A DNA stretch of 12,147 nucleotides from JBJKPP01 sp046706145 (GTDB taxonomy: Bacteria; Bacteroidota; Ignavibacteria; Ignavibacteriales; Ignavibacteriaceae). Below are positions 1 through 5,216 of this stretch, piece after piece. The notes below the pieces were generated by a model. It made no database searches, was not told the DNA's origin, and saw only the letters and a list, made by a program, of their open reading frames with translations. Numbering within the stretch: position 1 is the first letter of the stretch; each line of letters begins with the position of its first letter. A program made the translations under genes and the position numbers. Location: the NCBI GenBank assembly GCA_046706145.1, contig JBJKPP010000180.1, positions 1 through 12,147 of the forward strand, given 5' to 3'.

Positions 1-2
1 GT

Positions 3-269
3 GAATTTGAGTTATCCCTTTATCATTATCGCTCTGCTTCAGGGCAGGAAGTAGATTTCGTAATTGAGAGAAATGACGGCAAGCTGATCGCAGTAGAAGT
101 TAAAGCAACAACCAAAATTGCAGCAGCGGATTTCAAACACATAAAATCTTTTGCAGACGATACCGGAAAAAGATTTTTACGAGGAATCACTTTTTACACA
201 GGTACAGAAATAATTCCGTTTGCAAAAAACTTGCTCGCTTTACCGGTAGATATGCTCTGTCGAGATTAA
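3..269 (+). CDS. C-terminal end of a DUF4143-type AAA ATPase (5' truncated by window edge)
   Basis: An open frame entering from the left edge gives 88 residues and ends at TAA 267-269. It contains the pattern GQEVDFVIER...KLIAVEVKAT, which is the PD-(D/E)XK-like core (Asp, then Glu-Val-Lys) found in the C-terminal DUF4143 domain of a common prokaryotic AAA ATPase family. The tail (FYTGTEIIPFAKNLLALPVDMLCRD) fits the usual end of these proteins, with a phrase like 'hYxG..hhpfg..hhalPh..L'. The ATPase part lies outside the window, so neither its integrity nor its partner can be judged. The cellular role of this family is poorly defined; some members sit in accessory or toxin-antitoxin-like contexts. 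It ends 279 bp before the retron RNA and is separated from it by a gene remnant, so it is probably not part of the retron operon. Confidence 0.8.
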   Translation, partial: EFELSLYHYRSASGQEVDFVIERNDGKLIAVEVKATTKIAAADFKHIKSFADDTGKRFLRGITFYTGTEIIPFAKNLLALPVDMLCRD

Positions 270-307
270 ACGAAGCAAATTGTGCATTATAGGATTAAGG
301 TTTCTAA

Positions 308-424
308 TCTGTTTCCAAAGGAATTGAGAAACTAATTTTAAACGGAAAAGAAATTACAGGGAATGAAATACCTATCGCAAAGCCAGGTAGTGAGAATGTT
401 GTTGAAGTGGTGATGGGGTCCTAA
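308..424 (+). pseudogene. Remnant of a GH94 / cellobiose-phosphorylase-like gene (3' tail only)
   Basis: Reading from 308 to the TAA at 422-424 gives about 38 codons, beginning SVSKGIEKLILNGKEI and ending ENVVEVVMGS. This resembles the C-terminus of GH94 glycoside phosphorylases (pattern 'V.KG.k.i.ldGKeI.GN.IP....G....VEVVMG'). The frame is closed upstream by TAA at 305-307, there is no start codon, and the remaining roughly 95% of such a protein (usually about 800 residues or more) is absent. I therefore read it as a deletion or insertion scar. It sits between the ATPase end and the retron promoter region, and suggests that the accessory block was inserted next to, or replaced, a carbohydrate-metabolism gene. 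The family call rests on about 35 residues and is moderate. Confidence 0.5.
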
Positions 425-442
425 AATAAAGGCATTATTAAT

Positions 443-458
443 TAATTGTCATTGCGAT
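443..458. repeat. Possible truncated dispersed repeat word (GTCATTGCGA type)
   Basis: The words GTCATTGCGATGG resemble the start of widespread bacterial intergenic repeats of the 'GTCATTGCGAGG' type. Only this short stretch matches, and the rest of 425-520 shows no gene or structure that I can support. Confidence 0.2.
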
Positions 459-524
459 GGAAAATATTTTTTTAACCTATTTTAGCTTTCTTAGAATTTT
501 TCATAACTTAAGAAAATAATTTGC

Positions 525-530
525 TAGAAT
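525..530 (+). promoter_or_regulatory. Candidate -10 box for the retron transcript
   Basis: TAGAAT differs by one base from TATAAT and would place transcription initiation near 537-542, just before the a1 arm at 548. No convincing -35 element lies 16-18 bp upstream, and a Bacteroidota-type -7 box (TAnnTTTG) is only approximated nearby (TAATTTG, 517-523). The position relative to the ncRNA is the main argument. Confidence 0.3.
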
Positions 531-547
531 AAATAATTATTTTTTAT

Positions 548-706
548 GGGTTCTTTACATTCACATTGTTTTCATATCGTGAATCCAGCGATAGTTCATA
601 AAAACGGCACTATATTAGTGCTCCGCTTTCTTGCGCGATTGATAATTCCTTTTCATTCTTTTTATTGCGCAGCGTAGCATAAAGCAGATTGTGAATGTGA
701 GAACCC
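548..706 (+). ncRNA. Retron msr-msd non-coding RNA locus
   Basis: The locus is bounded by an inverted repeat. Arm a1 (548-565, GGGTTCTTTACATTCACA) pairs with arm a2 (690-706, TGTGAATGTGAGAACCC) in blocks of 7 and 9 bp with a small irregularity between, which is the closing stem that defines retron RNAs. Inside are small msr-like hairpins: TATCG/CGATA (575-579 with 589-593), and GCACTA/TAGTGC with a 3-nt loop (607-612 with 616-621). A distal msd-like stem follows, TTGCGCGAT/ATTGCGCAG (631-639 with 664-672, two G-U pairs) with a T-rich 24-nt loop; GCTTT/AAAGC (625-629 with 681-685) may extend it across an internal loop. G568, two bases after a1, is the best candidate for the branching guanosine. 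The reverse transcriptase begins 8 bp after a2, as in typical retrons. The msr/msd boundary and the branch G are inferred; the a1/a2 stem is seen directly. Confidence 0.85.
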
Positions 707-714
707 TGTTTTTT

Positions 715-2304
715 ATGAGTAACTATTTACAAAAAAGCGATACAGAGATTGAAACGGCATTTAAGTCGTTAAAAACGTTTAGTGATGTAGCTACTCTACT
801 GGAAGTAAGTTCCTATAGGCTAAAATATGTTTTGTATATTCAAAAGGATAGATACCACAATTTTTCAATAAAGAAAGCAAACAAAGAAATTAGGGAAATA
901 TCTGCTCCGAGCAATGAATTAAAATATGTACAAAAAAGATTAAACGAGGTACTCCAACTAATATACAAGCCCCGCAAATTTGTTTACGGTTTTATTAAAG
1001 AAAAGAGTATACTTGACAACGCAAAATCTCACAAAAGGAAAAAATATTTATTAAACATTGATTTAAAAGACTTTTTCCCCTCAATTAATTTTGGTCGGGT
1101 GAGAGGGCTTTTTATAAGCAAACCATATAATCTTCCGTCAAACATTGCTACATATTTTGCACAAATCTGTTGCACTGATATTCTGCCTCAGGGTGCTCCC
1201 ACATCTCCTATTATATCAAACATGATCTGTGCAAAGCTAGATGGTGAAATTAGTAGGCTAGCAACAAAATATAAATGCACCTATTCTAGATTTGCTGATG
1301 ATATTACAATATCGACTTCAAAAAATATTTTCCCTAAAGAACTTGCTATAATAAATACTACAGGAAAATCAAATGTTGTATTGGGAGACGTATTAGTTTC
1401 TACAGTAGAATCTAACGGATTCAATATTAACAAGAATAAAATTACATTTCGCCCCAAAATTAGGAGACAAGAAGTAACTGGTTTAATTGTTAATAAAAAA
1501 ATAAATATTAAACGAGAATATATTAGACAAATTAGAGCAATGTTACATGCCTGGGAAAAATATGGGGAAAATAATGCAGAAACCGAGTTTTTTAATAAAT
1601 ACAACAAAAAGGACTATCGAAGAAATCCTAAATTTAGAAATATCGTCGTTGGTAGGATCCAGTATGTTGGAGCAATTCGTGGGAAAAACGACCCTATATT
1701 TATTAATTTTTGTAAAAAAGCAAACTCAATTGAAAAGGATATTATATCCTATATAGATTACTTTCAAGAGATTACAAACTCTCTTTGGGTATTGGAATCC
1801 GATAGTAAATTACAACAAGGAACAGGCTTTGCTCTTAAAGAATATGGAATTATTACATGCGACCATGTAATAAACGATGATACAGTGGCATTTCAAATTG
1901 ATAAACCTAGCAAAAAATATAAAACCAAAGTTATTAATAGAAACGAAGCCATAGATTTAGCAATAATTGAAGTGGAAAATGCCTCGTTGATACATTTTCT
2001 TCAGGACTCAAGTTTAAATATAGAATTGGGGACTGAAATAATCTTGACTGGTTATCCTAATTATCGGATCGGTGATTCCGGTATTTTTAAAAGCGGAAGT
2101 ATTGCTGGCTTTAGATCGATGTCTGGAATTAGAAGATACCTATTAGATACCTCAATTGTTGCCGGGAATAGTGGAGGTCCTGTGCTGGATAAAAATAATA
2201 ATGTGATAGGTATAGCTGCTACGGGAGCGGATAGCTTGAATGTTGATAAAACCGAGCACCATAGTGTAATACCAGTAAGCGCCCTCCAATATTTAAAGAA
2301 GTAA
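715..2304 (+). CDS. Retron reverse transcriptase fused to a trypsin-like serine protease
   Basis: This 529-residue protein starts at ATG 715 (MSNYLQKS). An in-frame GTG at 691 would add 8 residues but lies inside the a2 arm of the retron RNA, so it is unlikely to be used. Residues 1 to about 340 are a retron RT: retron-specific NAKSH (102-106), motif A around D116 (LNIDLKDFFPSI), QGAPTSP (159-165), catalytic FADD (193-196; Phe in place of the common Tyr), and the retron VTG motif (254-256). Residues from about 357 to 529 are a trypsin/HtrA-fold protease: GTGFAL (369-374), His384 in TCDHV, Asp414 in AIDLAII, and Ser486 in GNSGGP, so the triad is intact. No signal peptide is seen, so it is probably cytoplasmic. 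The RT would make msDNA from the adjacent RNA. By analogy with characterised anti-phage retrons, the RT-msDNA complex may hold the protease inactive until phage attack; this is inference. The coding sequence is visibly more AT-rich than the flanking genes, suggesting transfer. Confidence 0.93.
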   Translation: MSNYLQKSDTEIETAFKSLKTFSDVATLLEVSSYRLKYVLYIQKDRYHNFSIKKANKEIREISAPSNELKYVQKRLNEVLQLIYKPRKFVYGFIKEKSILDNAKSHKRKKYLLNIDLKDFFPSINFGRVRGLFISKPYNLPSNIATYFAQICCTDILPQGAPTSPIISNMICAKLDGEISRLATKYKCTYSRFADDITISTSKNIFPKELAIINTTGKSNVVLGDVLVSTVESNGFNINKNKITFRPKIRRQEVTGLIVNKKINIKREYIRQIRAMLHAWEKYGENNAETEFFNKYNKKDYRRNPKFRNIVVGRIQYVGAIRGKNDPIFINFCKKANSIEKDIISYIDYFQEITNSLWVLESDSKLQQGTGFALKEYGIITCDHVINDDTVAFQIDKPSKKYKTKVINRNEAIDLAIIEVENASLIHFLQDSSLNIELGTEIILTGYPNYRIGDSGIFKSGSIAGFRSMSGIRRYLLDTSIVAGNSGGPVLDKNNNVIGIAATGADSLNVDKTEHHSVIPVSALQYLKK

Positions 2305-2395
2305 TCTATAAATATCAAAATTTCATTTAAGGATCAAAAATCTTTTTTGTGTTTCTTTTATTTATATCAACAATCTAATAGCAAATTAGTTAATC

Positions 2396-2956
2396 ATGCA
2401 AACCAACGTAAAACCCGGCGATATTTTCTTTACACGCGGGCATACAATAATTGACTGGCTTATCAGATTTTGCTCAAGGTCAATCGGGGAAAGCCGGACA
2501 ATGGTAAATCACGTTGGGGTTGTTGTGGAAGAAGGTTCTCTGCAAACATGCGTTGTTGTAGAAGCGCTCAGTAGAGTAAAGCAGCACAAATTATGGGAGC
2601 AATACGGCCCGCCGGATAAAGATTCCGTTGCAATATTCCGTCCGCTCAATTTAACAGAAGAAGAAATAACTTTAATTGTTAACTATGCGAAAAAGCAGGT
2701 CGGCAGAAAATACGGTTATTTAAAAATAGTTGCACATTTTCTGGACTGGCTTTGCCTTGGGATTTATTTTTTCAGAAGACTTGCAAACAACGGTAAATAC
2801 CCAATCTGTTCGTGGCTTGTTGCGTATGCATTTTCAAAAGCCGGAAAGAATTTCGGTGTAGCTCCCGGCGCCGCAGAACCGGATGACATCTGGGATTTTG
2901 TCAAAAAGCATAAAGACAAATATGTCGAAGTACTTCCGCTTAAACCATTGAGCTAA
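2396..2956 (+). CDS. Permuted NlpC/P60-superfamily (YiiX/YebB-like) cysteine hydrolase
   Basis: This 186-residue protein has the order His, then acidic residue, then Cys that marks the circularly permuted papain-like YiiX/YebB branch of the NlpC/P60 superfamily. The opening is GDIFFTRG (8-15), His39 lies in NHVGVV, Glu56 in VVVEAL, a conserved VGRKYGYLK region spans 102-110, and the likely nucleophile Cys138 is in YPICSWLVAYAF. Members are thought to cleave amide or ester bonds in peptidoglycan- or lipid-linked substrates, but most are uncharacterised. No clear signal peptide is present; a hydrophobic stretch (about 112-126) could be buried or membrane-associated. It follows the retron RT by 91 bp on the same strand, with no clear ribosome binding site. 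Its less AT-rich codon usage suggests it belongs to the host backbone rather than the retron, but a functional link cannot be excluded. Confidence 0.75.
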   Translation: MQTNVKPGDIFFTRGHTIIDWLIRFCSRSIGESRTMVNHVGVVVEEGSLQTCVVVEALSRVKQHKLWEQYGPPDKDSVAIFRPLNLTEEEITLIVNYAKKQVGRKYGYLKIVAHFLDWLCLGIYFFRRLANNGKYPICSWLVAYAFSKAGKNFGVAPGAAEPDDIWDFVKKHKDKYVEVLPLKPLS

Positions 2957-3032
2957 GTAGTTTTAGTAGTGTTCTAATTTCAGTATATGCCATACTAAAT
3001 TCGTTTTGGGATCAAGATTTAAAAATGGTGAG

Positions 3033-3053
3033 ATTCTGGATCAAGTCCAGAAT
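3033..3053. repeat. Palindromic dispersed-repeat unit (ATTCTGGA/TCCAGAAT)
   Basis: An 8-bp perfect stem, ATTCTGGA (3033-3040) with TCCAGAAT (3046-3053), encloses the loop TCAAG. The surrounding words GAGATTCTGGATCAAGTC and CAGAATGACAAA are typical of a dispersed intergenic repeat seen in many bacterial genomes. It lies in the 364-bp gap between convergent genes (2957-3320). It has no T-tract and is not a classical terminator. Confidence 0.5.
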
Positions 3054-3145
3054 GACAAATAATTATATTTCGAGTTAATAGTGAAATTAGGACAGCATCG
3101 AAAGTTTTAGCAATTATATAAAATCACTTAAAATCATTATTTTCT

Positions 3146-3222
3146 TATCCCACGCTCTAAAAAACGTGGATATAAATGGGAAAAAGGCGCAACTCAAATG
3201 CGATTTATTTTCAATATAAATC
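3146..3222. repeat. Cluster of three consecutive short hairpins
   Basis: Three stems follow each other. TATCC(C)ACG pairs with CGTGGATA (3146-3154 with 3165-3172; one bulged C). CGCA pairs with TGCG (3188-3191 with 3199-3202). GATTTAT pairs with ATAAATC (3202-3208 with 3216-3222). No open reading frame covers them. The arrangement resembles a degenerate REP-like or small mobile palindromic element; no transposase lies nearby. Confidence 0.4.
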
Positions 3223-3261
3223 CCCGGAAGCATGCATTCGCGTACCTGCCAATTGTGGAAT

Positions 3262-3300
3262 ACAGGTTTGAAGCCGCTCATAAATCTTTAGAAAACCTGT
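3262..3300. repeat. 8-bp inverted repeat downstream of the HEAT-like gene
   Basis: ACAGGTTT (3262-3269) pairs perfectly with AAACCTGT (3293-3300) around a 23-nt loop. It lies 20 bp beyond the stop of the minus-strand gene ending at 3321. No T-run follows on either strand, so a role in intrinsic termination is doubtful. It may act in 3'-end protection, or it may be a repeat remnant. Confidence 0.35.
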
Positions 3301-3320
3301 GAGTCTTATGCTTAATGTAT

Positions 3321-3731
3321 TTATTTCTTGGAGTTCTTGTTTTCTAAATACATTTGATAAAATATGCCGCACATATTTCTCACTCTTTCATCACTATCTT
3401 GAGTCATAGCTTCCTTTATTGCGTAAATTCCTCTTGCATCCCCGATTTTAAACAGCGATAATGCCGCAATTATTCTTACATCAGGAGATTGGGCATCGTG
3501 CAACTCTGCCATTAAAGGAATCACCGCTCTGCCGCTGCCGCGTTCGCCTAAATAATAAGTTGCGCTAACCTTCAGGCCCAAATTATTTGATTCTACTCCC
3601 TTTATATAGTTCTCATCTATTGAGGCATCATTTAGTTTGGACATTACTTTTATGGAATCTTGTCCATAAGCAATGGTGCAACATAAGACAATAAATAAGA
3701 CCGCACTGGAAACTGTAATGAAGACTTTCAT
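3321..3731 (-). CDS. Secreted HEAT-repeat-like protein
   Basis: This 136-residue protein starts at ATG 3731, with a good Shine-Dalgarno (AGGAGA) a few bases upstream. Residues 1 to about 23 form a signal peptide: a Met-Lys start, a hydrophobic core (VLFIVLCC), and a cut site near AYG/Q. The remainder is a short alpha-helical solenoid with two HEAT/PBS-lyase-like repeats, seen in LGLKVSATYYLGERG...AVIPLMAEL and DVRIIAALSLFKIGDARGIYAIKEAM, where an Arg/Lys-Val-Arg then 'A...L..IGD..ai' pattern recurs. Such repeats mediate protein-protein contacts; no catalytic residues are visible. It probably acts in the periplasm as a binding or scaffold protein. It is downstream of the STAS gene on the same strand but separated by 279 bp, so it likely has its own promoter. 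No specific function can be assigned. Confidence 0.75.
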   Translation of the reverse strand: MKVFITVSSAVLFIVLCCTIAYGQDSIKVMSKLNDASIDENYIKGVESNNLGLKVSATYYLGERGSGRAVIPLMAELHDAQSPDVRIIAALSLFKIGDARGIYAIKEAMTQDSDERVRNMCGIFYQMYLENKNSKK

Positions 3732-4010
3732 ACCTTCTCCTATAATTTTTGATTAATTAAAAATTTTTAAGTGCAGTATTTGCCCGATAGTGAAGTATTG
3801 TTATATAGAAATTCATAAAATACTTATCAAAAAGCAAGGAGAACGCTCTAAAATTTGTAAATCTTAGAAGGATTTATATTCGTCTAACGGGGAGCAGGAT
3901 TTTCCCCTGGGATATGCCTTTGGGCAGAGTTAATTTATCATGTAATTATTGAAGAATTGTAAAATTCGAGTGAGTTTTATGAAGGTTAGGATATCCTCAC
4001 AATTGTTTTC

Positions 4011-4349
4011 TTAAAATGAATTTATTGCGCTTTCCAAATCCGGATATGTATCGAAAAGCTGAAGTGTCATTGTATATTGCATCATTGATTCACTAAAATT
4101 TACAGGTTTTATTACTTTAAGAACTCCCTTCAACTTTGCGACTCTTTTCTTTATTATTACTAAAACTCCCAAAAACGATGAGTCGATGAACTCGCATTGA
4201 CTCAAGTCAATTATTAACTTAATATTCATTGAATAGATGTCGGTTTCAAGTTTTGTTCTGAATTCCATGGATTCCTTTAATGTAGCACGAGTGAGGTTTA
4301 CTGTTTCAACAAGAACATCCTTAATATAAGAGCTATGAAAATCTTCCAT
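4011..4349 (-). CDS. STAS-domain protein (anti-anti-sigma factor-like)
   Basis: This 112-residue protein starts at ATG 4349. The start is chosen because AAGGAG sits 7-12 bases upstream; an in-frame ATG 13 codons earlier (4388) has no such site. The sequence is a single STAS domain. Its signature DLSQCEFIDSSFLGVLVIIKK matches the SpoIIAA-type loop in which a Ser of 'DSSGLG' is phosphorylated by a cognate kinase/anti-sigma factor; here the usual Gly is Phe (DSSFLG) and the Ser-Ser pair is kept. By family knowledge such proteins bind and titrate an anti-sigma factor in partner switching, or are parts of larger signalling complexes. No RsbW-like kinase or PP2C phosphatase lies in this window, so the partner is unknown. 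Confidence 0.85.
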   Translation of the reverse strand: MEDFHSSYIKDVLVETVNLTRATLKESMEFRTKLETDIYSMNIKLIIDLSQCEFIDSSFLGVLVIIKKRVAKLKGVLKVIKPVNFSESMMQYTMTLQLFDTYPDLESAINSF

Positions 4350-4606
4350 TATTTTCTCCTTAGAATATTCCTTCAAGAATGAGTCCATTAAAGGGCTTAA
4401 AACAGATGTACTTCTGAAGGAATAATATAATAGTTACTCAATAAATAAGCCAACAAATAACGTTCTAAAATTATCTACTTTTAAATATAAAGTTATCAAT
4501 TCATCAGAAATCCAAACTCAGTTTCTTAATACAGAAAGTCAGATATATATATTAAGAATCAATCCATTCTTCCTAAAATCAAACGCCACAGATTTCTTCT
4601 GCTTTG

Positions 4607-4739
4607 CGGAGAGACAGGGGTTCTTCCATTGGAATGCCTTTGCAGAACCCCGGGCGGACTTGTGACATAGTCATTACTATGTAACATCCTTAACGGTTTT
4701 TCACGAAGTGACCACTTCGCGGCAGAAACGCCGCATTTA
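4607..4739 (-). pseudogene. 3' fragment of a decayed tRNA-Ser with palindromic inserts
   Basis: Read on the minus strand, this repeats the intact tRNA-Ser from its nucleotide 22 to the discriminator: AATGCGGCG, AAAACCGTTAAGG, CAAGTCCG, GGGGTTC, AACCCC-equivalent and TCTCTCC, then the same GCAAA tail. Three foreign segments interrupt it. One lies at the anticodon loop (about 4701-4728, with hairpin CGAAGTG/CACTTCG at 4704-4710 and 4713-4719). One lies in the variable arm (4663-4684, hairpin ACATAG/CTATGT). One lies in the T-loop (about 4625-4643, creating the extended stem GGGGTTCT/AGAACCCC, 4617-4624 with 4644-4651). The first 21 nucleotides of the tRNA and the anticodon are missing, so it cannot be functional. 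The GIY-YIG stop codon (4737-4739) marks the junction. Confidence 0.8.
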
Positions 4740-4979
4740 AATTATACTATTCTCTTTAAGCCAATTATAACCATCAATGCTCTTGAAAAAATGTTCCCTT
4801 TTAATTGCTTCGGTTTTGCTGGTGAAGGATTCTGAATAATGAAGCACCCATGGTCTTTTCGATTTGGTATATTTTGATTTACCCGAATTGTGATAATGAA
4901 GCCGTTTAGTTAAATCCGAAGTTGAACCTTTATAATAAGTTCAGTTTTTTAGACTTTTGATTATGTAGGCATAATACAT
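4737..4979 (-). pseudogene. GIY-YIG nuclease gene next to tRNA-Ser, with an in-frame TGA
   Basis: This is an 81-codon frame from ATG 4979 to TAA 4737. It reads MYYAYIIKSLKN, then TGA (4941-4943), then TYYKGSTSDLTKRLHYHNSG and so on, ending WLKENSII. Apart from the TGA it is a complete small GIY-YIG (URI-type) domain: YAYI and YYKG form the two signature strands, and Arg26, His30, Lys60-Arg61-Glu62 and the terminal GYNWLK match the family. The TGA falls where relatives normally have a glycine or similar codon before TYYIG (GGA to TGA would be one change). TGA is a real stop here (the receptor gene uses it), so the gene is most likely dead; a restart within the domain would lose the first signature. 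Its ATG lies 3 bp beyond the tRNA-Ser 3' end. Small GIY-YIG genes beside tRNA genes are familiar in Bacteroidota genomes; homing-like behaviour is inferred. Confidence 0.85.
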
Positions 4980-4982
4980 TTG

Positions 4983-5069
4983 CGGAGAGAGAGGGATTCG
5001 AACCCCCGGAGGACTTGCATCCTCAACGGTTTTCAAGACCGCCGCATTCAACCACTCTGCCATCTCTCC
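4983..5069 (-). tRNA. tRNA-Ser (anticodon UGA)
   Basis: An 87-nt class II tRNA on the minus strand. The acceptor stem is GGAGAGA (5063-5069) with TCTCTCC (4984-4990), and the discriminator G is at 4983. The anticodon TGA occupies 5033-5035 in the loop CTTGAAA. The long variable arm GAGGA-TGCAAG-TCCTC is typical of serine tRNA, and the T-arm contains GGTTCGAATCC. CCA is not encoded (GCAA follows). All arms fold, so this copy is the functional one of the three tRNA-Ser-like sequences here. Confidence 0.96.
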
Positions 5070-5074
5070 AATAA

Positions 5075-5080
5075 ATTATA
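5075..5080 (-). promoter_or_regulatory. Candidate -10 box of the intact tRNA-Ser
   Basis: A perfect TATAAT on the minus strand ends 5 bases before the mature tRNA 5' end, implying little or no leader. No good -35 was found at 16-18 bp. It lies between the broken 5' tRNA fragment and the intact tRNA, so the intact copy would carry its own promoter. Confidence 0.4.
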
Positions 5081-5110
5081 GAACTTATTTTCCAAAAAAG
5101 ATTTTAATAA

Positions 5111-5201
5111 CAAGACCGCCGCATTTCCCGCGCTACGGGACACGCAACCTTTATTCAGTTTGCGGGATTCATCCCGTCTTGCGGGGACTCTGCCATCTCT
5201 C
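5111..5201 (-). pseudogene. 5' fragment of a decayed tRNA-Ser with a 61-nt palindromic insert
   Basis: On the minus strand, GAGAGATGGCAGAGT (tRNA positions 2-16; 5187-5201) and AATGCGGCGGTCTTG (positions 22-36; 5111-5125) are identical to the intact tRNA-Ser, and identity stops inside the anticodon. Between them, in place of five D-loop bases, is a 61-nt GC-rich segment (5126-5186) made of short hairpins: TCCCG/CGGGA (5126-5130 with 5136-5140), CGCAA/TTGCG (5143-5147 with 5160-5164), and CGGGAT/ATCCCG (5163-5168 with 5171-5176). It is not functional. Together with the 3' fragment on the other side of the intact tRNA it accounts for one split tRNA-Ser gene. Confidence 0.8.
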
Positions 5202-5216
5202 AGAGAAAGTTTCTCT
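5202..5216. repeat. Short hairpin bordering the tRNA fragment
   Basis: AGAGAA (5202-5207) pairs with TTCTCT (5211-5216) over a 3-nt loop, directly upstream of the 5' tRNA-Ser fragment in its own reading direction. It may be part of the same palindromic insertion material. The remainder of 5217-5399 holds no gene; 5275-5300 contains an imperfect CCCATTCC/GGAAGGGG hairpin in repeat-like DNA. Confidence 0.3.

Noticed and set aside
691..714. GTG start 8 codons upstream for the retron RT
   Set aside because: The GTG lies inside the a2 arm that pairs with 548-565; ATG 715 gives a typical retron RT N-terminus.
2305..2395. Terminator between the retron RT and the NlpC/P60-like gene
   Set aside because: The only pairing (CAAAAA with TTTTTG) is an A/T run with a tiny loop; not convincing.
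3033..3300. CRISPR array
   Set aside because: The hairpins differ in sequence and spacing; there are no regular direct repeats or spacers anywhere in the window.
3889..3910. GGGGA/TCCCC hairpin downstream of the STAS gene as a terminator
   Set aside because: Short stem with a large loop and no T-tract on the minus strand.
4350..4388. Longer N-terminus for the STAS protein starting at ATG 4388
   Set aside because: The internal ATG at 4349 has a well-placed AAGGAG, and the STAS domain fits within the shorter protein.
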